From Ketobacter sp036337295 (lineage in GTDB: Bacteria > Pseudomonadota > Gammaproteobacteria > Pseudomonadales > Ketobacteraceae), in contig JAYZEN010000011.1 in the NCBI GenBank assembly GCA_036337295.1, forward strand, positions 1 through 64,000: a DNA stretch of 64,000 nt, in the 5' to 3' direction. Positions within the stretch are counted from its first letter, which is position 1. Every line of letters starts with the position of its first letter. A program made the translations under genes and the position numbers. The notes beneath the pieces are model-generated. The model was given only the letters and a program-made list of their open reading frames with translations, made no database searches and was not told the DNA's origin. Shown here in pieces: positions 49,190 through 57,454 of this stretch.

Positions 49190-51208
49190 TCAAAAGAAAT
49201 ACACGCTCAGTACGTGAAAGCCCAACAGCACCGGTAAGGGCCAGAACAGAATAATGTGCGCATGGGTGAACCACTGTCGCAGTTGCTTGCCGGTGTAACC
49301 CATCTTGGTGTAGCGCTCGCCACCGATAACCAGGCCGGCAAAGGCCCCCACCAACGCCAACAGCAGAAAGTCCAGCATCAGGTATTGATTGATGTTGTCA
49401 CCGAGCGAAAACCCGGTATGCAAATAGAGGATCACCAGGGCCAGCACGCCGAGCACCGTGTGAATAAAACGCCACCAGGGAAAGCCCCCCAGGGTGAATT
49501 TTCTGATGCGCTTGCGCAGGGAGATAAAAATCCCTGCCACGCTGATACCCAACAGGGTGAAACCACTGATTTGTTTGAGCAGGGAATCCGTCCAGAACAT
49601 CTCTTGCCAGGAGGCGGTTTGAAAACTGTCGGAATACACCGGGGCCGGTAACAGAAAATGCGCCACCACCAGCAGCAGGCTCAACGCCACCACCGCAATC
49701 AGGGGTTTACCCGAGGCCACCACCGGTTCCGGCTCAAAAGGTGTGCCCGCCAGATCCGCCAATAACGGTTTGCAGGAACCACACACGGTGGACGCTCCCG
49801 TGCACTGGGCCAGCGCTTCCACCGTGGCACAGCCCTGCATTTGCGCATCCACCAGGGTGCCTTTATCCACGGCCCGGCAGTTGCACACAATGGCCGACGC
49901 CGGCCATTCCCGCACATGCTCAGTGTCTTCCTGGGGCCAGATCCGCCCTTCGTTTTTGAAACGACCGATCTGCCATGGGTAGATCCGTTGCTCATTCACC
50001 ACTGCCTGCTGCAGGCGGCTGCGTTCATCACAACGGCCAACGGCCACAAAGCCTTTAAGGCGGTTGCGCTTCAGAAACAGCTTGCGATAGTCGCCGTTGT
50101 CATTGTGGTAAGTAAGCGTCTGGTCGATCTGATTTTCGTATTCATCGCTGATCCAACCGATGGTAAAAATCGGCAGGTCCAGAATCTTCAGTTGGGTGGC
50201 GGCGATGGAACCCTGATAACTGGCGCCCCCCTCGCACAGGCGGTCTGCCAGGATGGCCGCCTGTTCCAGGCCGGGGGCCAGCAAGCCATAGATTTCGCCC
50301 CGGTGCTCGGCACATTCCCCTACCGCAAACACATTTTCCAGATTGGTACTCAGGTGATCGTCCACCTGGATGCCGCGACCGACCCTGACGCCGGCACTGC
50401 GGGCCAACTCCACATTCGGTTGAATACCGGTGGCGAAGATCACCGTGTCACATTCGAGTTTTTGTCCGTTGCGTAACTCCACCGCCTGGACACTGCGCTC
50501 ACCCACCAGGTTGCGCACACCGGAATTCAGGTACACCTCAATGCCATAGCCTTCCAACGTGCGCTTGAGGATGGCTCCGCCTTCCACATCCAGCTGCCGG
50601 TTCATCAGGCGGTTGCTCTGATGCACCAGCACCACCTGGGTATTGTTGCGCTGCATGGCCCGGGCGGCTTCCACCCCCAACAGGCCACCGCCCACCACCA
50701 CGGTGCGACGGGTGCGAACACTGCGCGCCATCAATTGCTGGGCATCATTCAAATCACGGAAAACATACACCCCTGGCAGATCGATTCCGCGCACATTGGG
50801 AATCCAGGGATTGGAACCGGTGGCAAACACCAGATGATCGAACCAGTGGGTGACGCCTTTGTCGTCCTGCAGGGAACGCTTTTCTGCATCAATCTGCAGC
50901 ACACGCCGGTTCAGAAAATGGAAGTGGTCACGGTCGTCGCGGATTTCCGGGAACAGGATGTCGTTGTAACGGACCTCCCCTGCCACCAGGGACGACAGCT
51001 GTATACGATTGTAGGGCCGCCAGGGCTCATCGCCGAACAATTTGATCACACCAGGGTAGCCCCGGTTAATCAACTCGTGGGCGAACTGCACCCCCACCGG
51101 ACCACTGCCGATGATGACCAGAGTTTTGCGGTGTTCCGCCCCGGGCGTTACTGCGGACGTCACTTCAGACTCTTCCGCCCAGGGCGTTTTCAATTGGGGC
51201 TCGGCCAT
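49190..51208 (-). CDS. Flavoprotein-[2Fe-2S]-cytochrome b membrane fusion reductase
   Basis: This 672-residue fusion has three parts. Residues about 30-400 are a NirB-type NAD(P)H/FAD reductase with GSGPVG near residue 35 and VVVGGGLLGVEAA. Next is a BFD-like [2Fe-2S] domain (VCNCRAVDKG and CTGASTVCGSCK). The C-terminal third has five membrane helices, with His residues in RFIHTVLG, LYLHTGF, FTHAHIIL and GFHVLSVYF that could bind b haems. It thus could move electrons from cytoplasmic NAD(P)H across the membrane to the multihaem cytochrome. No catalytic sirohaem domain of NirB is present. It heads the redox operon. Confidence 0.88.
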   Translation of the reverse strand: MAEPQLKTPWAEESEVTSAVTPGAEHRKTLVIIGSGPVGVQFAHELINRGYPGVIKLFGDEPWRPYNRIQLSSLVAGEVRYNDILFPEIRDDRDHFHFLNRRVLQIDAEKRSLQDDKGVTHWFDHLVFATGSNPWIPNVRGIDLPGVYVFRDLNDAQQLMARSVRTRRTVVVGGGLLGVEAARAMQRNNTQVVLVHQSNRLMNRQLDVEGGAILKRTLEGYGIEVYLNSGVRNLVGERSVQAVELRNGQKLECDTVIFATGIQPNVELARSAGVRVGRGIQVDDHLSTNLENVFAVGECAEHRGEIYGLLAPGLEQAAILADRLCEGGASYQGSIAATQLKILDLPIFTIGWISDEYENQIDQTLTYHNDNGDYRKLFLKRNRLKGFVAVGRCDERSRLQQAVVNEQRIYPWQIGRFKNEGRIWPQEDTEHVREWPASAIVCNCRAVDKGTLVDAQMQGCATVEALAQCTGASTVCGSCKPLLADLAGTPFEPEPVVASGKPLIAVVALSLLLVVAHFLLPAPVYSDSFQTASWQEMFWTDSLLKQISGFTLLGISVAGIFISLRKRIRKFTLGGFPWWRFIHTVLGVLALVILYLHTGFSLGDNINQYLMLDFLLLALVGAFAGLVIGGERYTKMGYTGKQLRQWFTHAHIILFWPLPVLLGFHVLSVYFF

Positions 51209-51444
51209 GACAACTCGCTATCACTGTTTGCTGGAGTCATCTTTACAAGAGCTGTGCCAAATACAGAAAACGCACTACTTATCAGCGCAAAACCCCAAAA
51301 CGCACCCAATGAACGCGGCACGCACCACGCCATTCACCAAAATAGTTCAATAATAAAAGATAGTGAAAACCCTTCCCGCTGTATCACGACCGAATATGAT
51401 TCACGAAAAACCGCAAAGGCACCGGGAAGGTGCCACCCGCACGG

Positions 51445-53106
51445 TCAGAAGGTGGAACGGATACTGATTTCACCCACCATCACAGAAAGCTCTGTCTTCA
51501 TGTTGTACCCGGCATAAGGATTGTAAATGAAGTTATCGATGGCAGTGGACGTAGCGTTGGTGCTGCTGTTGGCGGGGATATTTTGCTCGGAATGTATGTA
51601 TCCCAGGGCGCCCTCAATATAGGTGTCCTGCGACCAATGGTAGGAAAAGCCGGTGGAATAGAGCGTGGTGTCCCCGATGGGAATGAAAAGATCCCGTTTA
51701 TCATCGGGAATGGAATCTCCCCGGGGCTCATAACCAACCCGCAAGGCCAGGCGCTGGGTGTACTGGTATTCAAAGCCGATGGCCCAGGTCCACACGCTCT
51801 CATAACCACGCGGCAGCAGCAGGCCCTCGGCCCCAATGGCGCCGCCGGTGGTGCCCTGATCCATCAGGTCGACGATGCTACCCAGCACCCCCAGAAACTG
51901 CGCCGGCTGCTCAAACTCAATATTCCAGGCATCCCACACCGCCGTATCGGTCCATTTAAGGTCAATATTGGTTTTGAGGCGCGGGGTAACCCGGATCGAA
52001 GCCCCCAGGGAAACGTGTTGCGGGTATTCCAGCACCAGGCTGGCGGGCGTCTCATCCACCGAGATTTCGTTCACCCCAATGCCCCGCGCCAGCATGCCCA
52101 CGACCGTGGGATTCTGCGCCAGGTTGTTCACAAACCCCTGCACCCCGGGGGAATACTCAATGCGCACGTCGCCTTCGATGCGGTCACGGGCACCGCTCAT
52201 GTACACCATGCCCAGATTGAGCCAGGGCGTCGCCTCCCACAACAGGCCCACATTAAAGGTGGTGGAGAGGGGCCGCTCGAACTCGGATTCGATGTACGCC
52301 ATCGCCTGGAAAGGTGACAGCCGGGATGGGTCAGACCGATCCTGAGGGCAAATAATGTCGTTGAGTGGGTTATGGATAATGGCGCCATCGTCAGCAAAAC
52401 AGCCACCCTGTTGCAGGGTGTCAAAGGCGCCGAAGGTGAAATTCGGTAATCGCATATCGAAATTCAACCCCACCCCCACATAGGAAAAATTCAATGCCGC
52501 CCCTACATACAGCCGGTCACTGAAGCGGTAGCCCACCGCAGGGGAGAAATAGGTCAGGCGGGTGATGCCCACCTCCTCGCCGGAATAGATCCCCGGATCA
52601 TCCGGGGCCCGGTTCAGGCCCAATAGCATGGGTGCAAATACCCCGGTGGCCAGCACCATCTCCCTGCCTTCCACTTCGTAACTGGCACCCCCCAGGGCGG
52701 CCACCAGCGCCGGAATCTCCGTCAGCCCCAAAAAAGGCAGCATCACCGAGGTACCATCCACCTCACTGGTCTGACAGTTGACCACCGGATCGGTCAACAC
52801 CTGCGGAAACTGCGCAAACGCCGACTGCAGTTGCGACCCGGGGGTGAATTCCGCCTCCAGAGCGAGGTCCCCGACGATACCCTTGAGCTCGTACTGACGC
52901 CCCCTGAGCAGAGCCAGCCCGGCGGGATTGAAGTGGATGGCATCAATGCCGGGTGGGTCCGCCGTCACCGCATTGCCCAGGGCCAGGGCCTTGGGATTGC
53001 CAATAAAAATGTTCTGCGCCAACTGGGGATACCCTGTGAGCGGCAGCAAACATAACAACACCACAGCACTGAGCCGCAGAGCAACAGAAGGGGCCATTGG
53101 GAGCAT
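51445..53106 (-). CDS. FadL-family outer-membrane hydrocarbon/fatty-acid porin
   Basis: This 553-residue protein has a signal peptide (ALRLSAVVLLCLLPLTGYPQLA) and a FadL-type N-terminal plug region (GNPKALALGNAVTADPPGIDAIHFNPAGLALL). Later beta-strands include VGYRFSDRLYVGAALNFSYVG, NVGLLWEATPWLNLGMVYMS and FEYQYTQRLALRVGYEPRGDS; the C-terminal residue is Phe. FadL proteins carry fatty acids or hydrocarbons through the outer membrane. An alternative Met three codons downstream is possible. It is divergent from an S15-like lipoprotein gene and fits a lipid-degrading lifestyle. Confidence 0.9.
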   Translation of the reverse strand: MLPMAPSVALRLSAVVLLCLLPLTGYPQLAQNIFIGNPKALALGNAVTADPPGIDAIHFNPAGLALLRGRQYELKGIVGDLALEAEFTPGSQLQSAFAQFPQVLTDPVVNCQTSEVDGTSVMLPFLGLTEIPALVAALGGASYEVEGREMVLATGVFAPMLLGLNRAPDDPGIYSGEEVGITRLTYFSPAVGYRFSDRLYVGAALNFSYVGVGLNFDMRLPNFTFGAFDTLQQGGCFADDGAIIHNPLNDIICPQDRSDPSRLSPFQAMAYIESEFERPLSTTFNVGLLWEATPWLNLGMVYMSGARDRIEGDVRIEYSPGVQGFVNNLAQNPTVVGMLARGIGVNEISVDETPASLVLEYPQHVSLGASIRVTPRLKTNIDLKWTDTAVWDAWNIEFEQPAQFLGVLGSIVDLMDQGTTGGAIGAEGLLLPRGYESVWTWAIGFEYQYTQRLALRVGYEPRGDSIPDDKRDLFIPIGDTTLYSTGFSYHWSQDTYIEGALGYIHSEQNIPANSSTNATSTAIDNFIYNPYAGYNMKTELSVMVGEISIRSTF

Positions 53107-53273
53107 GGATCAAGACATCCGAAAACATAAATATTCGTTTAATTTATTTTCGAACATTATATTTTCGCTTTTGGCTTCTACTCAACCAGTTTTTAGTTTA
53201 TTTTGTGCTCATTCGAACAAAATGACTTTTCAAACGAAAAACAAGTACAAAACCTCGCGCAGGAACGAACCCG
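53107..53273. promoter_or_regulatory. AT-rich divergent promoter region
   Basis: The 167-bp space between the divergent FadL-type and S15-like genes is much more AT-rich than the flanks. It has TTCGAAC-like motifs (TTTTCGAAC and ATTCGAAC) and CGTTTAA/TCAAACG sequences, which might be regulator sites. No clear sigma-70 pair was assigned. Confidence 0.35.
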
Positions 53274-54965
53274 ATGGCAACCCAACGCCCAACCAACCAG
53301 GCCATACGTCTGATCCGGATATATCATCGAAAAATCATGCTTTTGACCGCATTCTGCTGGTCCGTCTTCGGGCTGGCTGGCTGCAGTACCGTGCCCACCA
53401 CCGGCCCTGCAGAACTGAAAGCCAATGGCGCCATTGCAGCGGACTATTATGACGTCACCATCACCACCCATGACGGCAAATCCCTGCGGGCCACGGTGTT
53501 CCAACCCACGCTGAAACCCGGGCAAAGCGCCCCGCTGGTGCTACACAGTCACGGTTTCGGGGTGTTTCGCATGTCCGCTCCCATCAGTGTGTACGGCCAA
53601 TTGGTGTTCAGCGGTGAGGCGGCCCTGGCGGCCTGGCGTGCCGGTTACTGGGTGGTGAGTTACGACCAACGGGGCCACGGCGACAGTGAAGGCACCAACC
53701 GTTTGATGTCGCCGCAGCATGAGGTCCGTGACCTGAGCACAGTGATCGACTGGTCCCTGGCCAATCTGGTGCGCATCAGCCGCGACCAGGACCATGACCC
53801 CAGGGTTGCCACCATCGGCGAGAGCTACAGTGGCGGCGCCATGTTGCTGGCCGCCCGCGTGGAACCCAGAATCGACGCCATGATCCCCATCACCACCTGG
53901 TTTGACTTCCCCGGCAGCCTGGCTCCGAATCAGGTGCCCAAGAGCGGCTGGTTATCCACCTTGCTGCTGGTCAGCAACACCCTGAACCCCGGTTCCATGG
54001 ACCCCATCATCAACGATTCCTATTGGCAGGCCAGGGACGGCACACTGGGCCCGGAAATCGAGGACTACCTGCAAGCCCGTTCGCCTAAAACCTATTGCAG
54101 TGACTACCGCCAGGTCCAGGCCGACACGCTGTTGATACAGGGCTTCCGGGATGTGGCGTTCCCCCTGAATGAGGCCCTCGGCAATCTGGAATGCCTGCGA
54201 CAAAGCGGCCGTGATGTGCGCCTGATCGGCACCCAGGGCGGACACCTGCTGCCGTTTACCCAATGGTCGTTTCCCACCCCCGGTTACGAAGTGGAAGCCG
54301 AGGTGCATTGCGGGGAACACACCCTGGAACTGGTGCCCATGGTGCTGAACTGGCTGGACGCCAAACTCAGGGATCGGCCGGAAGCGGCAGCTCACATTCC
54401 CACGCTGTGCCTGACCCAGGACTATGAGCGCGGGGTCGTGTTGGAGCACTTCCCGAGAGGCGGGCCGTCCTTCAGCATTGCCCCAACCCGGATTCATTCC
54501 GGCTTCACCGGGTTCTTCGAGTCGCCCCTCTGGCCCGTGGAACGCTTCTTCGGATGGTTTACCCCCCGCGCCCGCGACCCACAGCTGGATGAGCACGGCG
54601 GCGACGGCACCCTGCGGCCGGCCTTCACCCCGCTGTATGTGGCCAAGACCGAAACCGACCTAGTGGGCATTCCCCTGTTTCAAGGGCACCTGTCTTCCCC
54701 GCAGCCTGACCCGATGGTCTTTCTCGGCATTGCTGTGAAGCGGGCCAGGGGCCGTTACTACGAACTCATCAGCGATCAGGTGACCCCTTTGCGCGGGGTG
54801 GGCGACCACAACGTCGAACTGATGGCCATCAGTACCCTGCTGGAGCCGGGCGACGTGGTGGGCAGCTGGCTGTTCGGCTATCACAACCAATACCGGTTCA
54901 GCCACACCGGATGGTTTATGGAAGCCACGATGGAAGGGTTGATACAGCTCCCACTGCAGCAATAG
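53274..54965 (+). CDS. Lipoprotein of the S15/CocE alpha-beta hydrolase superfamily
   Basis: This 563-residue protein has a lipobox at Cys37 (GLAGC) and the features of X-Pro dipeptidyl-peptidase/CocE-like hydrolases. LHSHGFGVFR is the oxyanion strand, VSYDQRGHGDSEG follows, and the nucleophile elbow is TIGESYSGGAML. The Asp is likely in GFRDVAFPLNEAL and the His in TQGGHLLPF. A C-terminal beta domain (from about 400) is typical of the superfamily. It is predicted to be an envelope esterase or peptidase; the substrate cannot be read. The ATG at 53274 is used, though Met22 could also serve. Confidence 0.83.
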   Translation: MATQRPTNQAIRLIRIYHRKIMLLTAFCWSVFGLAGCSTVPTTGPAELKANGAIAADYYDVTITTHDGKSLRATVFQPTLKPGQSAPLVLHSHGFGVFRMSAPISVYGQLVFSGEAALAAWRAGYWVVSYDQRGHGDSEGTNRLMSPQHEVRDLSTVIDWSLANLVRISRDQDHDPRVATIGESYSGGAMLLAARVEPRIDAMIPITTWFDFPGSLAPNQVPKSGWLSTLLLVSNTLNPGSMDPIINDSYWQARDGTLGPEIEDYLQARSPKTYCSDYRQVQADTLLIQGFRDVAFPLNEALGNLECLRQSGRDVRLIGTQGGHLLPFTQWSFPTPGYEVEAEVHCGEHTLELVPMVLNWLDAKLRDRPEAAAHIPTLCLTQDYERGVVLEHFPRGGPSFSIAPTRIHSGFTGFFESPLWPVERFFGWFTPRARDPQLDEHGGDGTLRPAFTPLYVAKTETDLVGIPLFQGHLSSPQPDPMVFLGIAVKRARGRYYELISDQVTPLRGVGDHNVELMAISTLLEPGDVVGSWLFGYHNQYRFSHTGWFMEATMEGLIQLPLQQ

Positions 54966-55022
54966 AATCCGAATTTCGTTAGTTCCCGCAACCAAATGAA
55001 ACATTGATTTATGTGCAATGCG

Positions 55023-55051
55023 TTGGTTTTGTTTTACTTCTCTCCTATAAT
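55023..55051 (+). promoter_or_regulatory. Promoter of the ETF-QO gene
   Basis: TTGGTT (55023-55028) and TATAAT (55046-55051) are 17 bp apart, giving a leader of about 108 nt before the ATG at 55166. A GGGCGCCCC-rich stretch follows the start site. Confidence 0.8.
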
Positions 55052-55165
55052 ACGCCCGTTTGAATTAGCGGGCGCCCCCCACATCTGCTTGGGGCCATCC
55101 TAAGTTTGGGCCAGATTTAGGCCGCCCTTCCTGTTTATCCATAGGCTTGCCAGAGGAGACACGCT

Positions 55166-56806
55166 ATGGAACGTGAATCGATGGAATATGATGTAGTCAT
55201 CGTTGGTGCGGGTCCCGCCGGACTGTCGACTGCATGCAAACTGAAGCAGCTCAACGAAGAAATCACCGTGTGTGTGGTTGAGAAAGGTTCCGAAGTGGGT
55301 GCCCATATCCTGTCCGGAGCTGTCATCGAGCCCCGAGCCATGGACGAGCTGTTCCCCAACTGGAAAGAACTGGGCGCGCCACTCAATGTTCCCGTCAAAG
55401 GTGACGAGGTATACTTCCTCACCAGCGATACCAAAGCCTCCAAAGTCCCTCACTTCGGCATCCCCAAGCCCATGCACAACGATGGCAACTACATCGTCAG
55501 CCTGGGTAACGTGTGCCGCTGGCTGGGCGAGCAGGCTGAAGGCCTGGGGGTGGAGATCTACCCCGGTTTTGCCGCCGCCGAAGTGCTGTTCCATGAAGAC
55601 GGCCGCGTCAAAGGTGTGGCTACCGGTGACATGGGTGTATCCCACTCCGGCGAGCAGAAAGCCAGCTACCAGCCCGGCTTTGAGCTGCACGCCAAGTACA
55701 CCATCTTCTCGGAAGGTTGCCGCGGCCACCTGGGTAAAGAGCTGATCAAGAAATTCAACCTGGATGCCGGCAAAGATCCGCAACACTACGGTATCGGCAT
55801 CAAGGAACTGTGGGACATCGATCCCGCCAAGCACCAGGAAGGCCTGGTGGTACATGGTGCCGGCTGGCCCTTGGCTGAGAACGGCGCGACTGGCGGCTTC
55901 TTCCTGTACCACACCGAAAACAATCAGGTGGTAGTGGGTCTGATCACCGACCTGAACTACGACAACCCTTACCTGAGCCCGTTCGACGAATTCCAGCGCA
56001 TGAAACACCATCCGCTGTTTGCGGACACCCTGGAAGGCGGTAAGCGCGTTTCCTATGGTGCCCGTGCGGTCATCAAAGGCGGCCTGCACTCACTGCCCAA
56101 AATGACCTTCCCCGGTGGCCTGCTGATCGGTTGTGATGCCGGTACCCTGAACTTCAGCAAAATCAAAGGCACCCACACCGCCATGAAGAGTGGCATGCTG
56201 GCGGCAGAAGCCGTCGCAGAGGGCCTGGCGCAAGAAAATGCACCGGCTGAACTGACCGGCTTCACCACCAAGTTCGAAAGCTCCTGGGTATTCGACGAGC
56301 TGTTCCGCAGCCGCAATTTTGGTGCCGCGATGCACAAGTTCGGCACCTTCATCGGGGCCGCGTTCAACTTTATCGACCAGAACATTTTCAACGGCAAACT
56401 GCCGGTGAATCTGCACGACACCACGCCGGATTACGCCTGTACCAAGCCGGCAGCGAACTTCTCCCCCATTAATTATCCCAAACCCGATGGCAAACTGAGC
56501 TTCGACAAGCTGGGTTCGGTGTTCCTGTCGAACACCAACCACGAAGAAGATCAGCCCTGCCACCTGAAGCTGACTGATGCGGACATTCCCATCAAGGTGA
56601 ACCTGGACAAATGGGCCGAGCCGGCGCAGCGCTATTGCCCGGCGGGCGTTTACGAAGTGATGGACAACGAAGACGGCAGCAAGCGCTTCCAGATCAACGC
56701 CCAGAACTGCGTACACTGCAAAACCTGTGATATCAAGGACCCAAGTCAGAACATCACCTGGGTGGTTCCCGAAGGTACCGGCGGCCCCAATTACCCGAAC
56801 ATGTAA
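55166..56806 (+). CDS. Electron transfer flavoprotein-ubiquinone oxidoreductase
   Basis: ETF-QO passes electrons from acyl-CoA dehydrogenases via ETF to ubiquinone at the inner membrane. The 546-residue protein starts with the FAD motif VIVGAGPAGLSTACKLKQL. It ends with the [4Fe-4S] domain CPAGVYEVMD and CVHCKTCDIKDPSQNITWVVPEGTGGPNY. The membrane-associated quinone region is intact. AGAGGAG lies upstream of the ATG. It complements the acyl-CoA dehydrogenase (38154-39299), although etfAB are not in the window. Confidence 0.96.
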   Translation: MERESMEYDVVIVGAGPAGLSTACKLKQLNEEITVCVVEKGSEVGAHILSGAVIEPRAMDELFPNWKELGAPLNVPVKGDEVYFLTSDTKASKVPHFGIPKPMHNDGNYIVSLGNVCRWLGEQAEGLGVEIYPGFAAAEVLFHEDGRVKGVATGDMGVSHSGEQKASYQPGFELHAKYTIFSEGCRGHLGKELIKKFNLDAGKDPQHYGIGIKELWDIDPAKHQEGLVVHGAGWPLAENGATGGFFLYHTENNQVVVGLITDLNYDNPYLSPFDEFQRMKHHPLFADTLEGGKRVSYGARAVIKGGLHSLPKMTFPGGLLIGCDAGTLNFSKIKGTHTAMKSGMLAAEAVAEGLAQENAPAELTGFTTKFESSWVFDELFRSRNFGAAMHKFGTFIGAAFNFIDQNIFNGKLPVNLHDTTPDYACTKPAANFSPINYPKPDGKLSFDKLGSVFLSNTNHEEDQPCHLKLTDADIPIKVNLDKWAEPAQRYCPAGVYEVMDNEDGSKRFQINAQNCVHCKTCDIKDPSQNITWVVPEGTGGPNYPNM

Positions 56807-56821
56807 TGGGTAAACCCGCAA

Positions 56822-56854
56822 CAAAAAGAGCAGGCTTCTAGCCTGCTCTTTTTG
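56822..56854. terminator. Bidirectional terminator
   Basis: AAAAAGAGCAGGC pairs with GCCTGCTCTTTTT around TTCTA. It serves the convergent ETF-QO (+) and DUF1285 (-) genes. Confidence 0.92.
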
Positions 56855-56887
56855 TTTGTGCTGATGGTGTTCGCTGATTGATTGCGC

Positions 56888-57454
56888 CTAAAAACGTCCC
56901 AGACTGTAGTGCTCCCCGGCACTGGTGATGCACAGTTCGTTACTGGTGCCCTCCTTCACTTCAGCCTGATCCACCAACTGATAAAACACATTGCGGGAAA
57001 TCAACGCCTCCAGATTCTTGCGCACCAAAACATAGGGAGAGGGCTCACCGTTATCCGTATCCACCTCGACTCGAATCGGGTGCTCTGGGCCAGCAATCAC
57101 CTTGTCGCCCACATTGGTTTCAAACTGCAGGGACGGGCCCTGGGCGCCATCCAGGTTTTCCACCAACACGGCTACAAACGGAGCGTCCTCAACCTGGATA
57201 CGGTACTTTTCCACCGGTGTCACCAGAAAGTATTCGTCGCCTTCCCGCAACAAAATGGTGGAGAACAAATTCACCAGAGCCGGTCGCTTGATCTCGGAGC
57301 CCAGATAAAACCAGCGGCCGTCCCGCTGAATCCGCATATCCAGGTCGCCGCTGAACGGTGGGTTCCACTGCTCCAGTGGCGGCAGTTTGCGCTCTCCCTG
57401 ACCGGGCGCGTTCACCTTTCCGGCCAAATCATTCAGATTCAGTTTATCTTTCAT
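56888..57454 (-). CDS. DUF1285-family protein
   Basis: This 188-residue cytoplasmic protein matches DUF1285: LEQWNPPFSGDLDMRIQRDGRWFYLGSEIKRPALVNLFSTILLREGDEYFLVTPVEKYRIQVED is the characteristic region. The start at 57454 (MKDKLNLNDLAG) is the family-typical N-terminus; upstream codons belong to the histidine kinase. Its ATG overlaps the kinase stop (ATGA), so the two are translationally coupled. The family's role is not established. Confidence 0.92.
   Translation of the reverse strand: MKDKLNLNDLAGKVNAPGQGERKLPPLEQWNPPFSGDLDMRIQRDGRWFYLGSEIKRPALVNLFSTILLREGDEYFLVTPVEKYRIQVEDAPFVAVLVENLDGAQGPSLQFETNVGDKVIAGPEHPIRVEVDTDNGEPSPYVLVRKNLEALISRNVFYQLVDQAEVKEGTSNELCITSAGEHYSLGRF

Noticed and set aside
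49190..51208. Assimilatory nitrite reductase NirB
   Set aside because: The flavoprotein half is NirB-like, but the sirohaem/[4Fe-4S] domain is missing and a membrane cytochrome domain takes its place.
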